A stretch of DNA of 39,808 bases from Terribium retamae (GTDB lineage: Bacteria; Pseudomonadota; Alphaproteobacteria; Rhizobiales; Rhizobiaceae). Location of the stretch: contig NZ_JAKREW010000040.1 in assembly GCF_022347545.1 (NCBI RefSeq), positions 1-39,808 of the forward strand, read 5' to 3'. Positions 23,631 through 30,542 of the stretch are shown piece after piece (the first letter of the stretch is position 1; each line of letters starts with the position of its first letter). The position numbers were made by a program, and so were the translations under genes. The notes below the pieces were generated by a model, which worked only from the letters and a program-made list of their open reading frames with translations, did not search any database and was not told the origin of the DNA.

Positions 23631-24899
23631 ATGTTGGACGCGAAGACCGCCAGACGAGGCCTGATCCTCGTCTTCACCACCCTTTTGCTCGACATCATCG
23701 GCTTCGGCATCATCATGCCGGTATTGCCGGCATATCTGCAGGAATTGAGCGGGGTCGGTGTCTCCGAAGCCGCCATCGAGGGCGGATGGCTGTTCTTCGT
23801 CTATGCCGCGATGCAGTTCGTGTTCGCCCCGGTGATCGGCGGCCTCAGCGATCGCTTCGGCCGTCGTCCTGTGCTGCTTGCCTCGGTGCTGACCTTCTCG
23901 ATCGACAATCTGATCTGCGCCATCGCCTGGTCGTATCCGATGCTGTTCATCGGACGTGTGCTCGCGGGCATCTCTGGCGCCAGCTATTCAACCACGTCGG
24001 CTTTCATCGCAGACATTTCGACGGACGAGAACCGGGCCAAGAATTTCGGCCTGCTCGGCATCGCCTTCGGCGTTGGCTTCGTCATCGGTCCTGTCCTCGG
24101 CGGCCTGCTCGGTACATTCGGACCACGCGTTCCGTTCTATTTTGCGGCCGGGCTGGCGCTGCTCAATTTCATCATCGGATACTTCCTGCTGCCTGAGACA
24201 CTGGACAAGAAGCATCGCCGCCCCTTCGAGTGGAAGCGGGCGAACCCGGTCGGCACGCTCATGCAGATGCGCAATTATGAAGGCATCGGCTGGATCGGCC
24301 TGGTGTTCTTCCTGATGACGCTCGGCCACATGGTCTATCCGGCGGTGTGGTCGTTCGTTTCCACCTACCGCTATGGCTGGAGCGAACAGCAGATCGGCTT
24401 CTCGCTGGGCGCCTTTGGCCTATGCGGCGCCATTATCATGGCAACGGTGCTGCCGCGGGTCATTCCCGCGCTCGGCGAATGGCGCACGGCAGCGATCGGA
24501 TTGACGTTCACCGCAGCCAGCGCCATTGGCTATGCCTTCGCCATGCAGGGCTGGATGATCTACGCCGTCATCGTTGCCGGCTGCCTGGAGGCGCTCGCTG
24601 ATCCGCCGCTGCGCAGTCTTGCCGCCGCGAAGGTGCCGCCTTCGGCGCAGGGCGAGTTGCAAGGTGCGATGACTTCGATCTTCTCGATCACCTCGATCAT
24701 TACGCCGTTGCTTTATACGGCGATCTTTTCCTGGTTCACCGGACCGGATGCGCCGATCACGTTCGGCGGCGCTCCTTACCTACTGGCGGCATTCTTCCTG
24801 GCCATGTCGGTGCTTGTCTTCATCACCAAGGTGGCGAAGCCGACGCCGAAGGAGGTCGAGCAGATGCATGCACAGGAAGGCGCGGCGGGCGGACATTGA
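23631..24899 (+). CDS. TCR/Tet family MFS transporter
   Basis: A 422-residue twelve-helix major facilitator closest to the tetracycline-efflux branch. LDIIGFGIIMPVLPAYLQEL near residues 20-39 matches the TetA first helix with its aspartate, GGLSDRFGRRPVLL near 80-93 is motif A, and GPVLGGLLGTFGPRVPFY near 156-173 is motif C, which marks drug:H+ antiporters. Such chromosomal copies are common in rhizobia and need not confer tetracycline resistance; the natural substrate is unknown. No TetR gene is adjacent, unlike acquired tet determinants. ATG 23631 has only a weak ribosome site (GAGGGAAGAG). A bidirectional terminator follows. Confidence 0.9.
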   Translation: MLDAKTARRGLILVFTTLLLDIIGFGIIMPVLPAYLQELSGVGVSEAAIEGGWLFFVYAAMQFVFAPVIGGLSDRFGRRPVLLASVLTFSIDNLICAIAWSYPMLFIGRVLAGISGASYSTTSAFIADISTDENRAKNFGLLGIAFGVGFVIGPVLGGLLGTFGPRVPFYFAAGLALLNFIIGYFLLPETLDKKHRRPFEWKRANPVGTLMQMRNYEGIGWIGLVFFLMTLGHMVYPAVWSFVSTYRYGWSEQQIGFSLGAFGLCGAIIMATVLPRVIPALGEWRTAAIGLTFTAASAIGYAFAMQGWMIYAVIVAGCLEALADPPLRSLAAAKVPPSAQGELQGAMTSIFSITSIITPLLYTAIFSWFTGPDAPITFGGAPYLLAAFFLAMSVLVFITKVAKPTPKEVEQMHAQEGAAGGH

Positions 24900-24900
24900 A

Positions 24901-24932
24901 ATGAAAAAGGCGGCCGAGGCCGCCTTTTTCAT
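24901..24932. terminator. Bidirectional rho-independent terminator
   Basis: ATGAAAAAGGCGGC is matched by its exact reverse complement ending at 24932, with a 4-base CGAG loop. T5 on either strand follows the GC stem. It lies between the convergent ends of the Tet-type MFS gene (24899) and carA (24949) and can serve both. Confidence 0.9.
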
Positions 24933-24948
24933 TTCTCGATCAGAGACA

Positions 24949-26151
24949 TCAAGCTCTTTCGGCCAGGGCTGGTTCGCCCTTCTTCGTACGGATCAGATTG
25001 GCGAAGCGGCGGAAGAGATAGTGCGAATCCTGCGGGCCGGGCGAAGCTTCCGGATGGTGCTGCACAGAGAAGACCGGACGGCCCTTCAGCGTGATGCCGC
25101 AGTTGGAGCCGTCGAACAGCGAGATATGGGTCTCTTCAACGCCTTCCGGCAGCGATTTGGAATCGACGGCGAAGCCGTGGTTCATCGAGACGATCTCGAC
25201 CTTGCCGGTGGTGTGATCCTTGACCGGATGGTTGGCGCCGTGATGGCCCTGGTGCATCTTCTCGGTCTTGCCGCCGAGCGCCAGCGCCAGCATCTGGTGG
25301 CCAAGGCAGATGCCGAAGACTGGAATGTCGGTCTTGAGCAGGTCCCGGATGACCGGCACGGCGTATTCGCCGGTGGCGGCCGGGTCGCCAGGGCCGTTGG
25401 ACAAGAAGATGCCGTCCGGCTTCATGGCCAGGATTTCGTCGGCGCCGGTCTTCGCCGGCACTATGGTGACCCTGGCGCCAAGGCCGGCAAGCAGACGCAG
25501 GATGTTGCGCTTCACACCGTAATCGATCGCCACCACATGCATGGTGGGGTCGGCCTGTTCGCCATAGCCTTCGTTCCAGTTCCAGGGTGTTTCCTTCCAG
25601 ACCGAAGACTGGCCGGAGGTGACTTCCTTGGCGAGGTCTAGGCCGACGAGGCCCGACCATGCGGCGGCGCGGCGCTTGAGATCATCGATGTCGAACTTGC
25701 CATCAGGAGCATGCGCTATGACGGCATTCGGCATGCCCTTTTCCCGGATCAGTGCGGTGAGCGCGCGCGTGTCGATGCCGGACAGGGCGACGATGCCACG
25801 ACGCTTCAGCCATTGGTCGAGATGGCCGGCCGCGCGAAAGCTGGACGGGTCGGTGACATCGGCCTTGAAGATCGCGCCGACGGCCCCGGCTCGCGCGGCC
25901 GGGTTGAGATCCTCTATGTCCTCGTCATTGGTGCCGACATTGCCGATATGAGGGAAGGTGAAGGTGACGATCTGGCCGGCATAGGACGGGTCGGTGAGGA
26001 TTTCTTCGTAACCGGTAAGCGCGGTGTTGAAGCAGACCTCCGCGACGGCCGAGCCGGTGGCGCCGAGGCCGCGCCCTTCGATGACCGTGCCATCGGCCAA
26101 TACCAGAAGGGCAGTCGGCTTATCCGTGGTCCAGGGGGCGGTCGCGGCCAT
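24949..26151 (-). CDS. carA: Carbamoyl-phosphate synthase small subunit
   Basis: CarA is the glutamine amidotransferase subunit that frees ammonia for CarB. The 400-residue chain has the N-terminal CPSase domain (FNTALTGYEEILTDPSYAGQIVTFT near 41-65) and a class I GATase domain from about 205. The triad is C282 in FGICLGHQ, plus H366 and E368 in QHHPE. Start ATG 26151 is preceded by GGAG 7 bases away. It is divergent from yqeY and separate from carB, which is 18 kb downstream on the same strand. The leader holds a candidate promoter (26273-26301), a 27-codon ORF and a terminator-like hairpin, so attenuation is possible. Confidence 0.97.
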   Translation of the reverse strand: MAATAPWTTDKPTALLVLADGTVIEGRGLGATGSAVAEVCFNTALTGYEEILTDPSYAGQIVTFTFPHIGNVGTNDEDIEDLNPAARAGAVGAIFKADVTDPSSFRAAGHLDQWLKRRGIVALSGIDTRALTALIREKGMPNAVIAHAPDGKFDIDDLKRRAAAWSGLVGLDLAKEVTSGQSSVWKETPWNWNEGYGEQADPTMHVVAIDYGVKRNILRLLAGLGARVTIVPAKTGADEILAMKPDGIFLSNGPGDPAATGEYAVPVIRDLLKTDIPVFGICLGHQMLALALGGKTEKMHQGHHGANHPVKDHTTGKVEIVSMNHGFAVDSKSLPEGVEETHISLFDGSNCGITLKGRPVFSVQHHPEASPGPQDSHYLFRRFANLIRTKKGEPALAERA

Positions 26152-26163
26152 GGCGGCTCTCCA

Positions 26164-26247
26164 TCAAGAGGCGAACAAGAGGCAAACCTTCCGGGTTCCA
26201 GATTGCGCGCCAAAAAGCGCCGGGCAGCTTTGCCCGCGCCAATCCAT
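26164..26247 (-). other. 27-codon leader ORF before carA
   Basis: On the minus strand ATG 26247 opens a 27-codon frame ending in TGA 12 bases before the carA ATG. It begins MDWRGQSCPALF and ends CLLFAS. It has no ribosome site, but a putative transcription start near 26266 would leave a leader of only about 19 bases. It overlaps a terminator-like hairpin. It may be chance; it is listed because of its placement. Confidence 0.3.
26212..26239 (-). promoter_or_regulatory. Attenuator-like hairpin in the carA leader
   Basis: On the minus strand GCGCGGGCA pairs with TGCCCGGCGC (one bulged C) around the loop AAGC and is followed at once by T5. This is terminator-like yet lies upstream of carA (stop of the hairpin about 61 bases before its ATG) and downstream of the likely promoter. 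Premature termination controlled by pyrimidines or arginine would be one explanation. Confidence 0.45.
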
Positions 26248-26272
26248 GTAACCAGTTTGGTTGCAAGGGCCT

Positions 26273-26301
26273 CCCATAAGTTAAGGGGAGGGCACGGTCA
26301 A
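26273..26301 (-). promoter_or_regulatory. Candidate carA promoter
   Basis: On the minus strand TTGACC (26301-26296) and TATGGG (26278-26273) are separated by 17 bases. The -35 fits the alphaproteobacterial housekeeping consensus well; the -10 only partly. It would give a carA leader of about 115 bases. Confidence 0.4.
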
Positions 26302-26393
26302 TCGCTGCGGGGATGGCGAAGCAGGATTTGTGCCGCAAGCTTGTGATTTCAGCCGAAATGCCATTTATCAGGTCAAAACCAAGGAGCAGGACG

Positions 26394-26843
26394 ATGCGCG
26401 AGAAGGTCACCGAAGAGATCAAGGCTGCCATGAAGGCTGGCGACAAGTCACGGCTCACCACGCTGCGGCTGATCCAATCGGCAATCAAGGACCGCGACAT
26501 CGCCAACCGCGGCAATGCCAAGGACGCCGCCAGCGATGATGAGATCCTGCAGATCCTCGCCAAGATGGTGAAGCAGCGCGAGGAATCGGCGAAAGCTTTC
26601 GAGGATGGCGGCCGCCCGGAACTTGCCGCCAACGAGCGCGCCGAGATCGCCATCATCTGCGATTTCCTGCCAAAGCAGATGGATGCCGCCGAGACGGAAG
26701 CGGCGATCCGCGCCGTCATAGCCGAAACCGGCGCAGCCGGCGTCAAGGACATGGGCAAGGTGATGGCCGCTTTGCGTGAGAAGTTCGCTGGACAGATGGA
26801 TTTCGGCAAGGCCAGCGCTGTGGTGAAGGGGCTGCTGGTTTAG
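26394..26843 (+). CDS. GatB/YqeY domain protein
   Basis: A 149-residue YqeY protein, related to the tail domain of the GatB subunit of the tRNA-dependent amidotransferase. MREKVTEEIKAAMKAGDKSRLTTLRLIQSAIKDRDI and the QREESAKAFEDGGRPELAANERAEIAIICDFLPKQM block are diagnostic. The precise role is unsettled; a tRNA-related function is assumed from the homology. Start ATG 26394 follows AAGGAGCAGGACG; the frame is open 27 codons earlier without support. In many Rhizobiales this gene sits between carA and dnaG, and here carA is divergent as usual. dnaG, however, is about 10 kb away, with accessory genes in between. Confidence 0.92.
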   Translation: MREKVTEEIKAAMKAGDKSRLTTLRLIQSAIKDRDIANRGNAKDAASDDEILQILAKMVKQREESAKAFEDGGRPELAANERAEIAIICDFLPKQMDAAETEAAIRAVIAETGAAGVKDMGKVMAALREKFAGQMDFGKASAVVKGLLV

Positions 26844-26923
26844 CGGTGGCGTTGAAGGGCAGAGAAGGCGGCAGTCAGGGCGCCTTCGAGACCGGAAATT
26901 TTTTCGAGAAAATTTTCGGGCGA

Positions 26924-26950
26924 TGTCGAATCCGTGTCGGACCATTCGAC
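26924..26950 (+). promoter_or_regulatory. Putative ECF42-dependent promoter
   Basis: TGTCGA (26924-26929), 17 bases, then CGAC (26947-26950). From what I know of ECF42 sigma factors, their target promoters carry TGTCGA at -35 and a CGA(C/T) core at -10. Placed 37 bases before the YciI-like gene, it fits an autoregulated promoter for the YciI-ECF42 operon. Confidence 0.6.
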
Positions 26951-26986
26951 AAAGGGCGTCAACAACGCACCGCAAGGAGATGACCC

Positions 26987-27361
26987 GTGCGCTATATCTG
27001 CCTGATCTATTATGATGCCAAGAAGCTGTTCGACGGCAGCGCCGAATCGAATGCCGCGCTTGCCGAATGCGCCAACCATGACGAAAAGCTGAAGGAAAGC
27101 GGCCATTTCGTCACCGGTGAGGCGCTCGAACTGCCGTCCAGCGCAATGACCGTGCAGGTGCGTGACGGCAAGATGTCGTCCACCGACGGGCCGTTCATGG
27201 AAACCCGCGAGATGCTGGGTGGCATCCTCGTCATCGACGCCCACGACCTTAACGAAGCAGCGCGCGTCGCCAGCACCCATCCGCTGGCGCGCATCGGCTC
27301 TATCGAGGTCCGGCCGGCTGTCGATTTCTCGACGCCACCTCCAACATTGGACGATCTCTGA
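26987..27361 (+). CDS. YciI-like DGPF domain protein
   Basis: A 124-residue YCII-related protein. The motif STDGPFMETREMLGGILVIDAHDLNEA near residues 64-90 is the DGPF signature, and MRYICLIYYDAKKL is the usual first strand. Genes of this type accompany ECF42 sigma factors throughout bacteria; their exact task is not established, though enzyme activity or a signal-linked role has been considered. The start is GTG 26987 with AAGGAG 8 bases upstream. It stops at 27361, directly followed by the sigma gene's GTG at 27362, so translational coupling is likely. A TGTCGA-N17-CGAC promoter candidate precedes it. Confidence 0.9.
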   Translation: MRYICLIYYDAKKLFDGSAESNAALAECANHDEKLKESGHFVTGEALELPSSAMTVQVRDGKMSSTDGPFMETREMLGGILVIDAHDLNEAARVASTHPLARIGSIEVRPAVDFSTPPPTLDDL

Positions 27362-28600
27362 GTGACCGGAGCCGAGGCACGTGCCGCCGTCGAGGCGGTC
27401 TACCGCACCGAAAAGCGGCGCGTGCTGGCAACGCTGATCCGCCTGCTGGGTGGATTCGAGGCGGCGGAGGAGGCCTTGCATGAGGCCTTTGCCGCCGCCG
27501 CCCAGCGTTGGCCTATCGAAGGCGTACCGTCCAATCCGTATTCGTGGCTGGTTTCGACGGGCCGATTCAAGACCATTGACCGTTGGCGCCGACAGGCCAG
27601 GCTTGCTGCTGCCATTCCAGATCTCACCGCATTGGCCGACACCATGGTCGAAAACACGTTGCCGGAGACAATCCACGACGACGAATTGAGGCTGATCTTC
27701 ACCTGCTGCCACCCGGCGCTGGCACCGGATGCGCGGGTCGCATTGACATTGCGCGAGATCGGCGGGCTGACCACGGAAGAAATCGCGCGCGCCTATCTGG
27801 TACCCGCGCCGACGATCGCGCAGCGCATCGTGCGGGCGAAAGCAAAGCTCCGCGACGAATCCATCCCCTATGAAGTGCCCGGCCGCGGCGAACTGCCAGT
27901 TCGCATCGAAAGCGTGCTGAAGGTGCTCTACCTGATCTTCAACGAAGGCTATGCCGCGACCGAAGGACCGGAACTGACCAGAACCGATCTAAGCGCCGAG
28001 GCAATCCGGCTGGGACGGCTGGTGGTGGGATTGCTCGATGAACCGGAGCCGATCGGCCTTCTGGCACTGATGTTGCTGCACGAATCTCGGCGGACGGCGC
28101 GTGTCGATGCTTCGGGCGATCTCGTCCTGCTGGAGGATCAGGACCGCTCGCTTTGGAACAGAGACCTGATCGCAGAGGCCTTTGGCCTTATCGAGCGTGG
28201 CTTCGCCATGCGCCGGGCCGGTCCCTATCTGCTGCAAGCGGCGATCGCGTCTGTCCACGCCGGCGCTTCCGGCATCGAGGATACCGACTGGGCGCAGATC
28301 GTGGGACTCTACGATACGCTGTTGCGTGTCGACCCTTCACCTGTGGCCTCGCTCAACCGGGCCGCCGCCATAGGCATGCGTGACGGGCCGGCTGAAGGAC
28401 TGGCAGCCGTGGACGCTGTCATGGGTGCCGGCAATCTCGACAGCTATCATCTGGCGCACGCGGCACGTGCCGACATGCAGCGCAGGCTCAGGCAGACAGA
28501 GGCCGCCAGAGCCTCCTATCTGCGAGCACTGGAACTTGTGCGGCAACCGGCTGAGCGGCGTTTCCTGGAGGCCCGGCTGGCCGAAATCGACGGTGGATGA
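27362..28600 (+). CDS. ECF42-type RNA polymerase sigma factor with C-terminal extension
   Basis: A 412-residue ECF sigma factor of the ECF42 group. Region 2 spans about 8-80 (YRTEKRRVLATLIRLLGGFEAAEEALHEAF...NPYSWLVSTGRFKTIDRWRR) and region 4 about 125-175 (LTLREIGGLTTEEIARAYLVPAPTIAQRIVRAKAKLR). Instead of an anti-sigma factor gene, this group has a roughly 200-residue C-terminal extension, TPR-like in places (SLNRAAAIGMRDGPAEGLAAVDAVM), thought to control activity. Start GTG 27362 follows the stop of the DGPF gene with no gap. What it senses is unknown. Very likely autoregulated from 26924-26950. Confidence 0.93.
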   Translation: MTGAEARAAVEAVYRTEKRRVLATLIRLLGGFEAAEEALHEAFAAAAQRWPIEGVPSNPYSWLVSTGRFKTIDRWRRQARLAAAIPDLTALADTMVENTLPETIHDDELRLIFTCCHPALAPDARVALTLREIGGLTTEEIARAYLVPAPTIAQRIVRAKAKLRDESIPYEVPGRGELPVRIESVLKVLYLIFNEGYAATEGPELTRTDLSAEAIRLGRLVVGLLDEPEPIGLLALMLLHESRRTARVDASGDLVLLEDQDRSLWNRDLIAEAFGLIERGFAMRRAGPYLLQAAIASVHAGASGIEDTDWAQIVGLYDTLLRVDPSPVASLNRAAAIGMRDGPAEGLAAVDAVMGAGNLDSYHLAHAARADMQRRLRQTEAARASYLRALELVRQPAERRFLEARLAEIDGG

Positions 28601-28791
28601 GTTGCCCCGATCACTGCGCCGCGTTGCCGGATTGGCGCTGCCGGCGTTGCGGCCGGCATTTGTGATGCCCCAGCGGCATTGGCTTCTGCGGTGAAGGGCG
28701 CTACCAATTTCACATTGCGAAATTTTTGGCCGGTGCATGGGCACATCTGCTTGACAAGCTTCGGCCTAGCCCACAAGTTCCGCGCTGTAGA

Positions 28792-28801
28792 TAACGCGTT
28801 A
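28792..28801. promoter_or_regulatory. Short palindrome before dctP
   Basis: TAACGCGTTA is a perfect 10-bp palindrome 28 bases before the dctP ATG, flanked by an outer GATA...TATC pair. A TTGACA hexamer at 28751-28756 lies upstream but has no good -10 at normal spacing. It may be an operator for a regulator of the TRAP operon encoded elsewhere. Confidence 0.35.
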
Positions 28802-28829
28802 ACTATCGACTGTTCCAGGGAGGATGGGA

Positions 28830-29885
28830 ATGGCCATTTCGCGTCGGAAATTCGTGCAGGGTTCCGCTTCACTTCTGGCGGCGCCGGCGTTGCTCAGTGC
28901 CACGGGTGCCCGCGCTCAGGAAAGCGTGACGCTCAAACTGCATCACTTCCTGCCGCCCGTCTCGAACGTGCATTCCAAGCTGTTGGAGCCATGGGCCAAG
29001 CAGGTGGCTGCAGACAGCGGCGACAGGCTGAAAATCGAGATTTATCCAGCCATGCAGCTGGGCGGCAAGCCGCCACAACTTTACGATCAGGCGCGCAACG
29101 GCGTCGTCGATATCGTCTGGACGCTGCCTGGCAACACGCCAGGGCGCTTCCCCTCGACGGAAGTGTTCGAACTTCCCTTCGTCCCCGCCGCCAAGGCAAC
29201 CGCCAACGCACCGGCGGCGCAGGAATATGGTGAAGCCAATCTCGCCAAGGAGACGGCGGACGTCAAACTCCTGTCGTTCTGGGCGCATGACCAAGGCCTG
29301 ATCCACACCAACAAGCCCATCGCCAAGATGGAAGATCTGGCCGGTCTCAAGCTACGCAACCCGACCCGGCTGGCCGGCGAAGCGCTTTCGGCGCTCGGCG
29401 CTGTTTCGGTCTCCATGCCTGTCCCGCAGACACCGGAAGCCTTGGCGCAGAAAGTCATCGACGGCGCCGTGATACCCTGGGAAGTCGTGCCTTCGATCAA
29501 GGTCGACGAGCTGACCCGCTATCACACTTCGGTTCCGGGCACGCCGACGCTTTACACCGCAACCTTCTTCCTCGCCATGAACAAGGACCGCTATGCTGGG
29601 CTGCCGGACGACCTGAAGGCGGTGCTCGACAAGAATTCCGGCATGACCTTTGCCAAGCTTGCCGGCAAGATGTGGGATGACGTCGGGTCGGAAGTGGCCG
29701 CCAAGGTGAAAGCCAGCGGCAAGAATACTGTCTCGGAAATCAGCGAGGAAGAAAAAGCCCGCTGGGTCGAGGCGACACAACCCGTGCGCGACAAGTGGGT
29801 CGAGGATATGAAGGGCAAGGGCCTGGATGGTGCTGCCCTGCTTGAGCAGGCCAAGGCACTGATCTCGAAATACAGCGCGGCTTGA
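28830..29885 (+). CDS. TRAP transporter solute-binding protein (DctP type)
   Basis: A 351-residue periplasmic binding protein of a tripartite ATP-independent periplasmic transporter, which captures an organic acid for the membrane permease. The N-terminus SRRKFVQGSASLLAAPALLSATGARA is a twin-arginine signal with cleavage after ARA. The mature chain starts ESVTLKLHHFLPPVS and contains the conserved ligand arginine region DLAGLKLRNPTRLAGEALSALGA. Of two ATGs, 28830 is chosen because GGGAGG then has proper spacing; ATG 28824 directly abuts it. dctQ follows after a 153-base gap filled by an intergenic repeat. Substrate cannot be told; carboxylates are usual. Confidence 0.93.
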   Translation: MAISRRKFVQGSASLLAAPALLSATGARAQESVTLKLHHFLPPVSNVHSKLLEPWAKQVAADSGDRLKIEIYPAMQLGGKPPQLYDQARNGVVDIVWTLPGNTPGRFPSTEVFELPFVPAAKATANAPAAQEYGEANLAKETADVKLLSFWAHDQGLIHTNKPIAKMEDLAGLKLRNPTRLAGEALSALGAVSVSMPVPQTPEALAQKVIDGAVIPWEVVPSIKVDELTRYHTSVPGTPTLYTATFFLAMNKDRYAGLPDDLKAVLDKNSGMTFAKLAGKMWDDVGSEVAAKVKASGKNTVSEISEEEKARWVEATQPVRDKWVEDMKGKGLDGAALLEQAKALISKYSAA

Positions 29886-29890
29886 TGCCT

Positions 29891-29992
29891 GGAGCGTTTC
29901 CGTCTTTCACGGAAAGTCGGGTACGCTCTGGTTCTTACTATTGCGCAATTCCGGACGGAAAACCGTTACATACTTTTCCTGGAATTGCTCCA
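29891..29992 (-). repeat. Rhizobial intergenic mosaic palindrome, copy 1
   Basis: Read on the minus strand it runs AGCAATTCCAGGAAAAGTAT, then a CGGTTTTCCGTCCGGAATTGC segment whose outer parts pair with the start, then GAGCGTACCC and a TTTCCGTGAAAGACGGAAA hairpin ending GGAAACGCTCC. This is the AGAGCAATTCC/GAGCGTTTCC intergenic repeat seen many times in Mesorhizobium-like genomes. It fills the dctP-dctQ gap. Confidence 0.75.
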
Positions 29993-30038
29993 GCGCGGCC
30001 GATTGTGCCTTTTCGTATATCTGGGCGAGGGAGATTTG

Positions 30039-30542
30039 ATGGAGGCGCAATCGGGATTGCCGGGGCGCTTCTCCCGGACTGTCGAGACGATAACGGCAAC
30101 TGTGGCGATTGTGGGTGGCATCCTGCTTTTGATCGTGGCCGGGCTCGTCACAACAAGCGTGGCTGGCCGCTGGCTGTTCAGCAAGCCGATACCGGCCGAC
30201 TATGAATTCGTCGAGATCGGCATCGGCGTGGCCGTCTTCGCCTTCCTGCCCTACACGCAGGTGCGCAGCGGTCACATCGCCGTCGATACCTTCACGCAAC
30301 GTCTGCCAGCCAGGGTTAATGCCGCGGTCGACGCTGTATGGGATCTCGTGCTGGCCGCCTTTCTCGGCTTCTTTGCCTGGGGACTGGTTTCCGGCGCGCA
30401 GGAATCCTTCCAGTATAACGAGACGATGGTGCAGATCTCCTGGCCGATCTGGCCGGTCTATGCCATTTGCGCGGGACTAGCAGCGGTGGCCTTCCTTGGT
30501 GCCCTGGCGGTTGCGGTGTTGAAGTTCGGGGGCCGCGCGTGA
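30039..30542 (+). CDS. TRAP transporter small permease (DctQ type)
   Basis: A 167-residue, four-helix membrane protein, the small permease subunit that partners DctM and helps recruit the loaded binding protein. ETITATVAIVGGILLLIVAGLVTTSVAGRWLF and EFVEIGIGVAVFAFLPYTQVRSGHIAVD are the usual DctQ segments. ATG 30039 follows GAGGGAG; the frame is open 18 codons back into the repeat and that part is discounted. Its TGA overlaps the GTG start of dctM (GTGA), so the two are translationally coupled. The gap to dctP holds a repeat, so coupling of transcription to dctP is probable but not shown. Confidence 0.9.
   Translation: MEAQSGLPGRFSRTVETITATVAIVGGILLLIVAGLVTTSVAGRWLFSKPIPADYEFVEIGIGVAVFAFLPYTQVRSGHIAVDTFTQRLPARVNAAVDAVWDLVLAAFLGFFAWGLVSGAQESFQYNETMVQISWPIWPVYAICAGLAAVAFLGALAVAVLKFGGRA

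Noticed and set aside
23631..24899. Acquired tetracycline resistance gene
   Set aside because: No TetR partner or mobile element, base composition like the neighbours, and such MFS genes are normal chromosomal genes in rhizobia.
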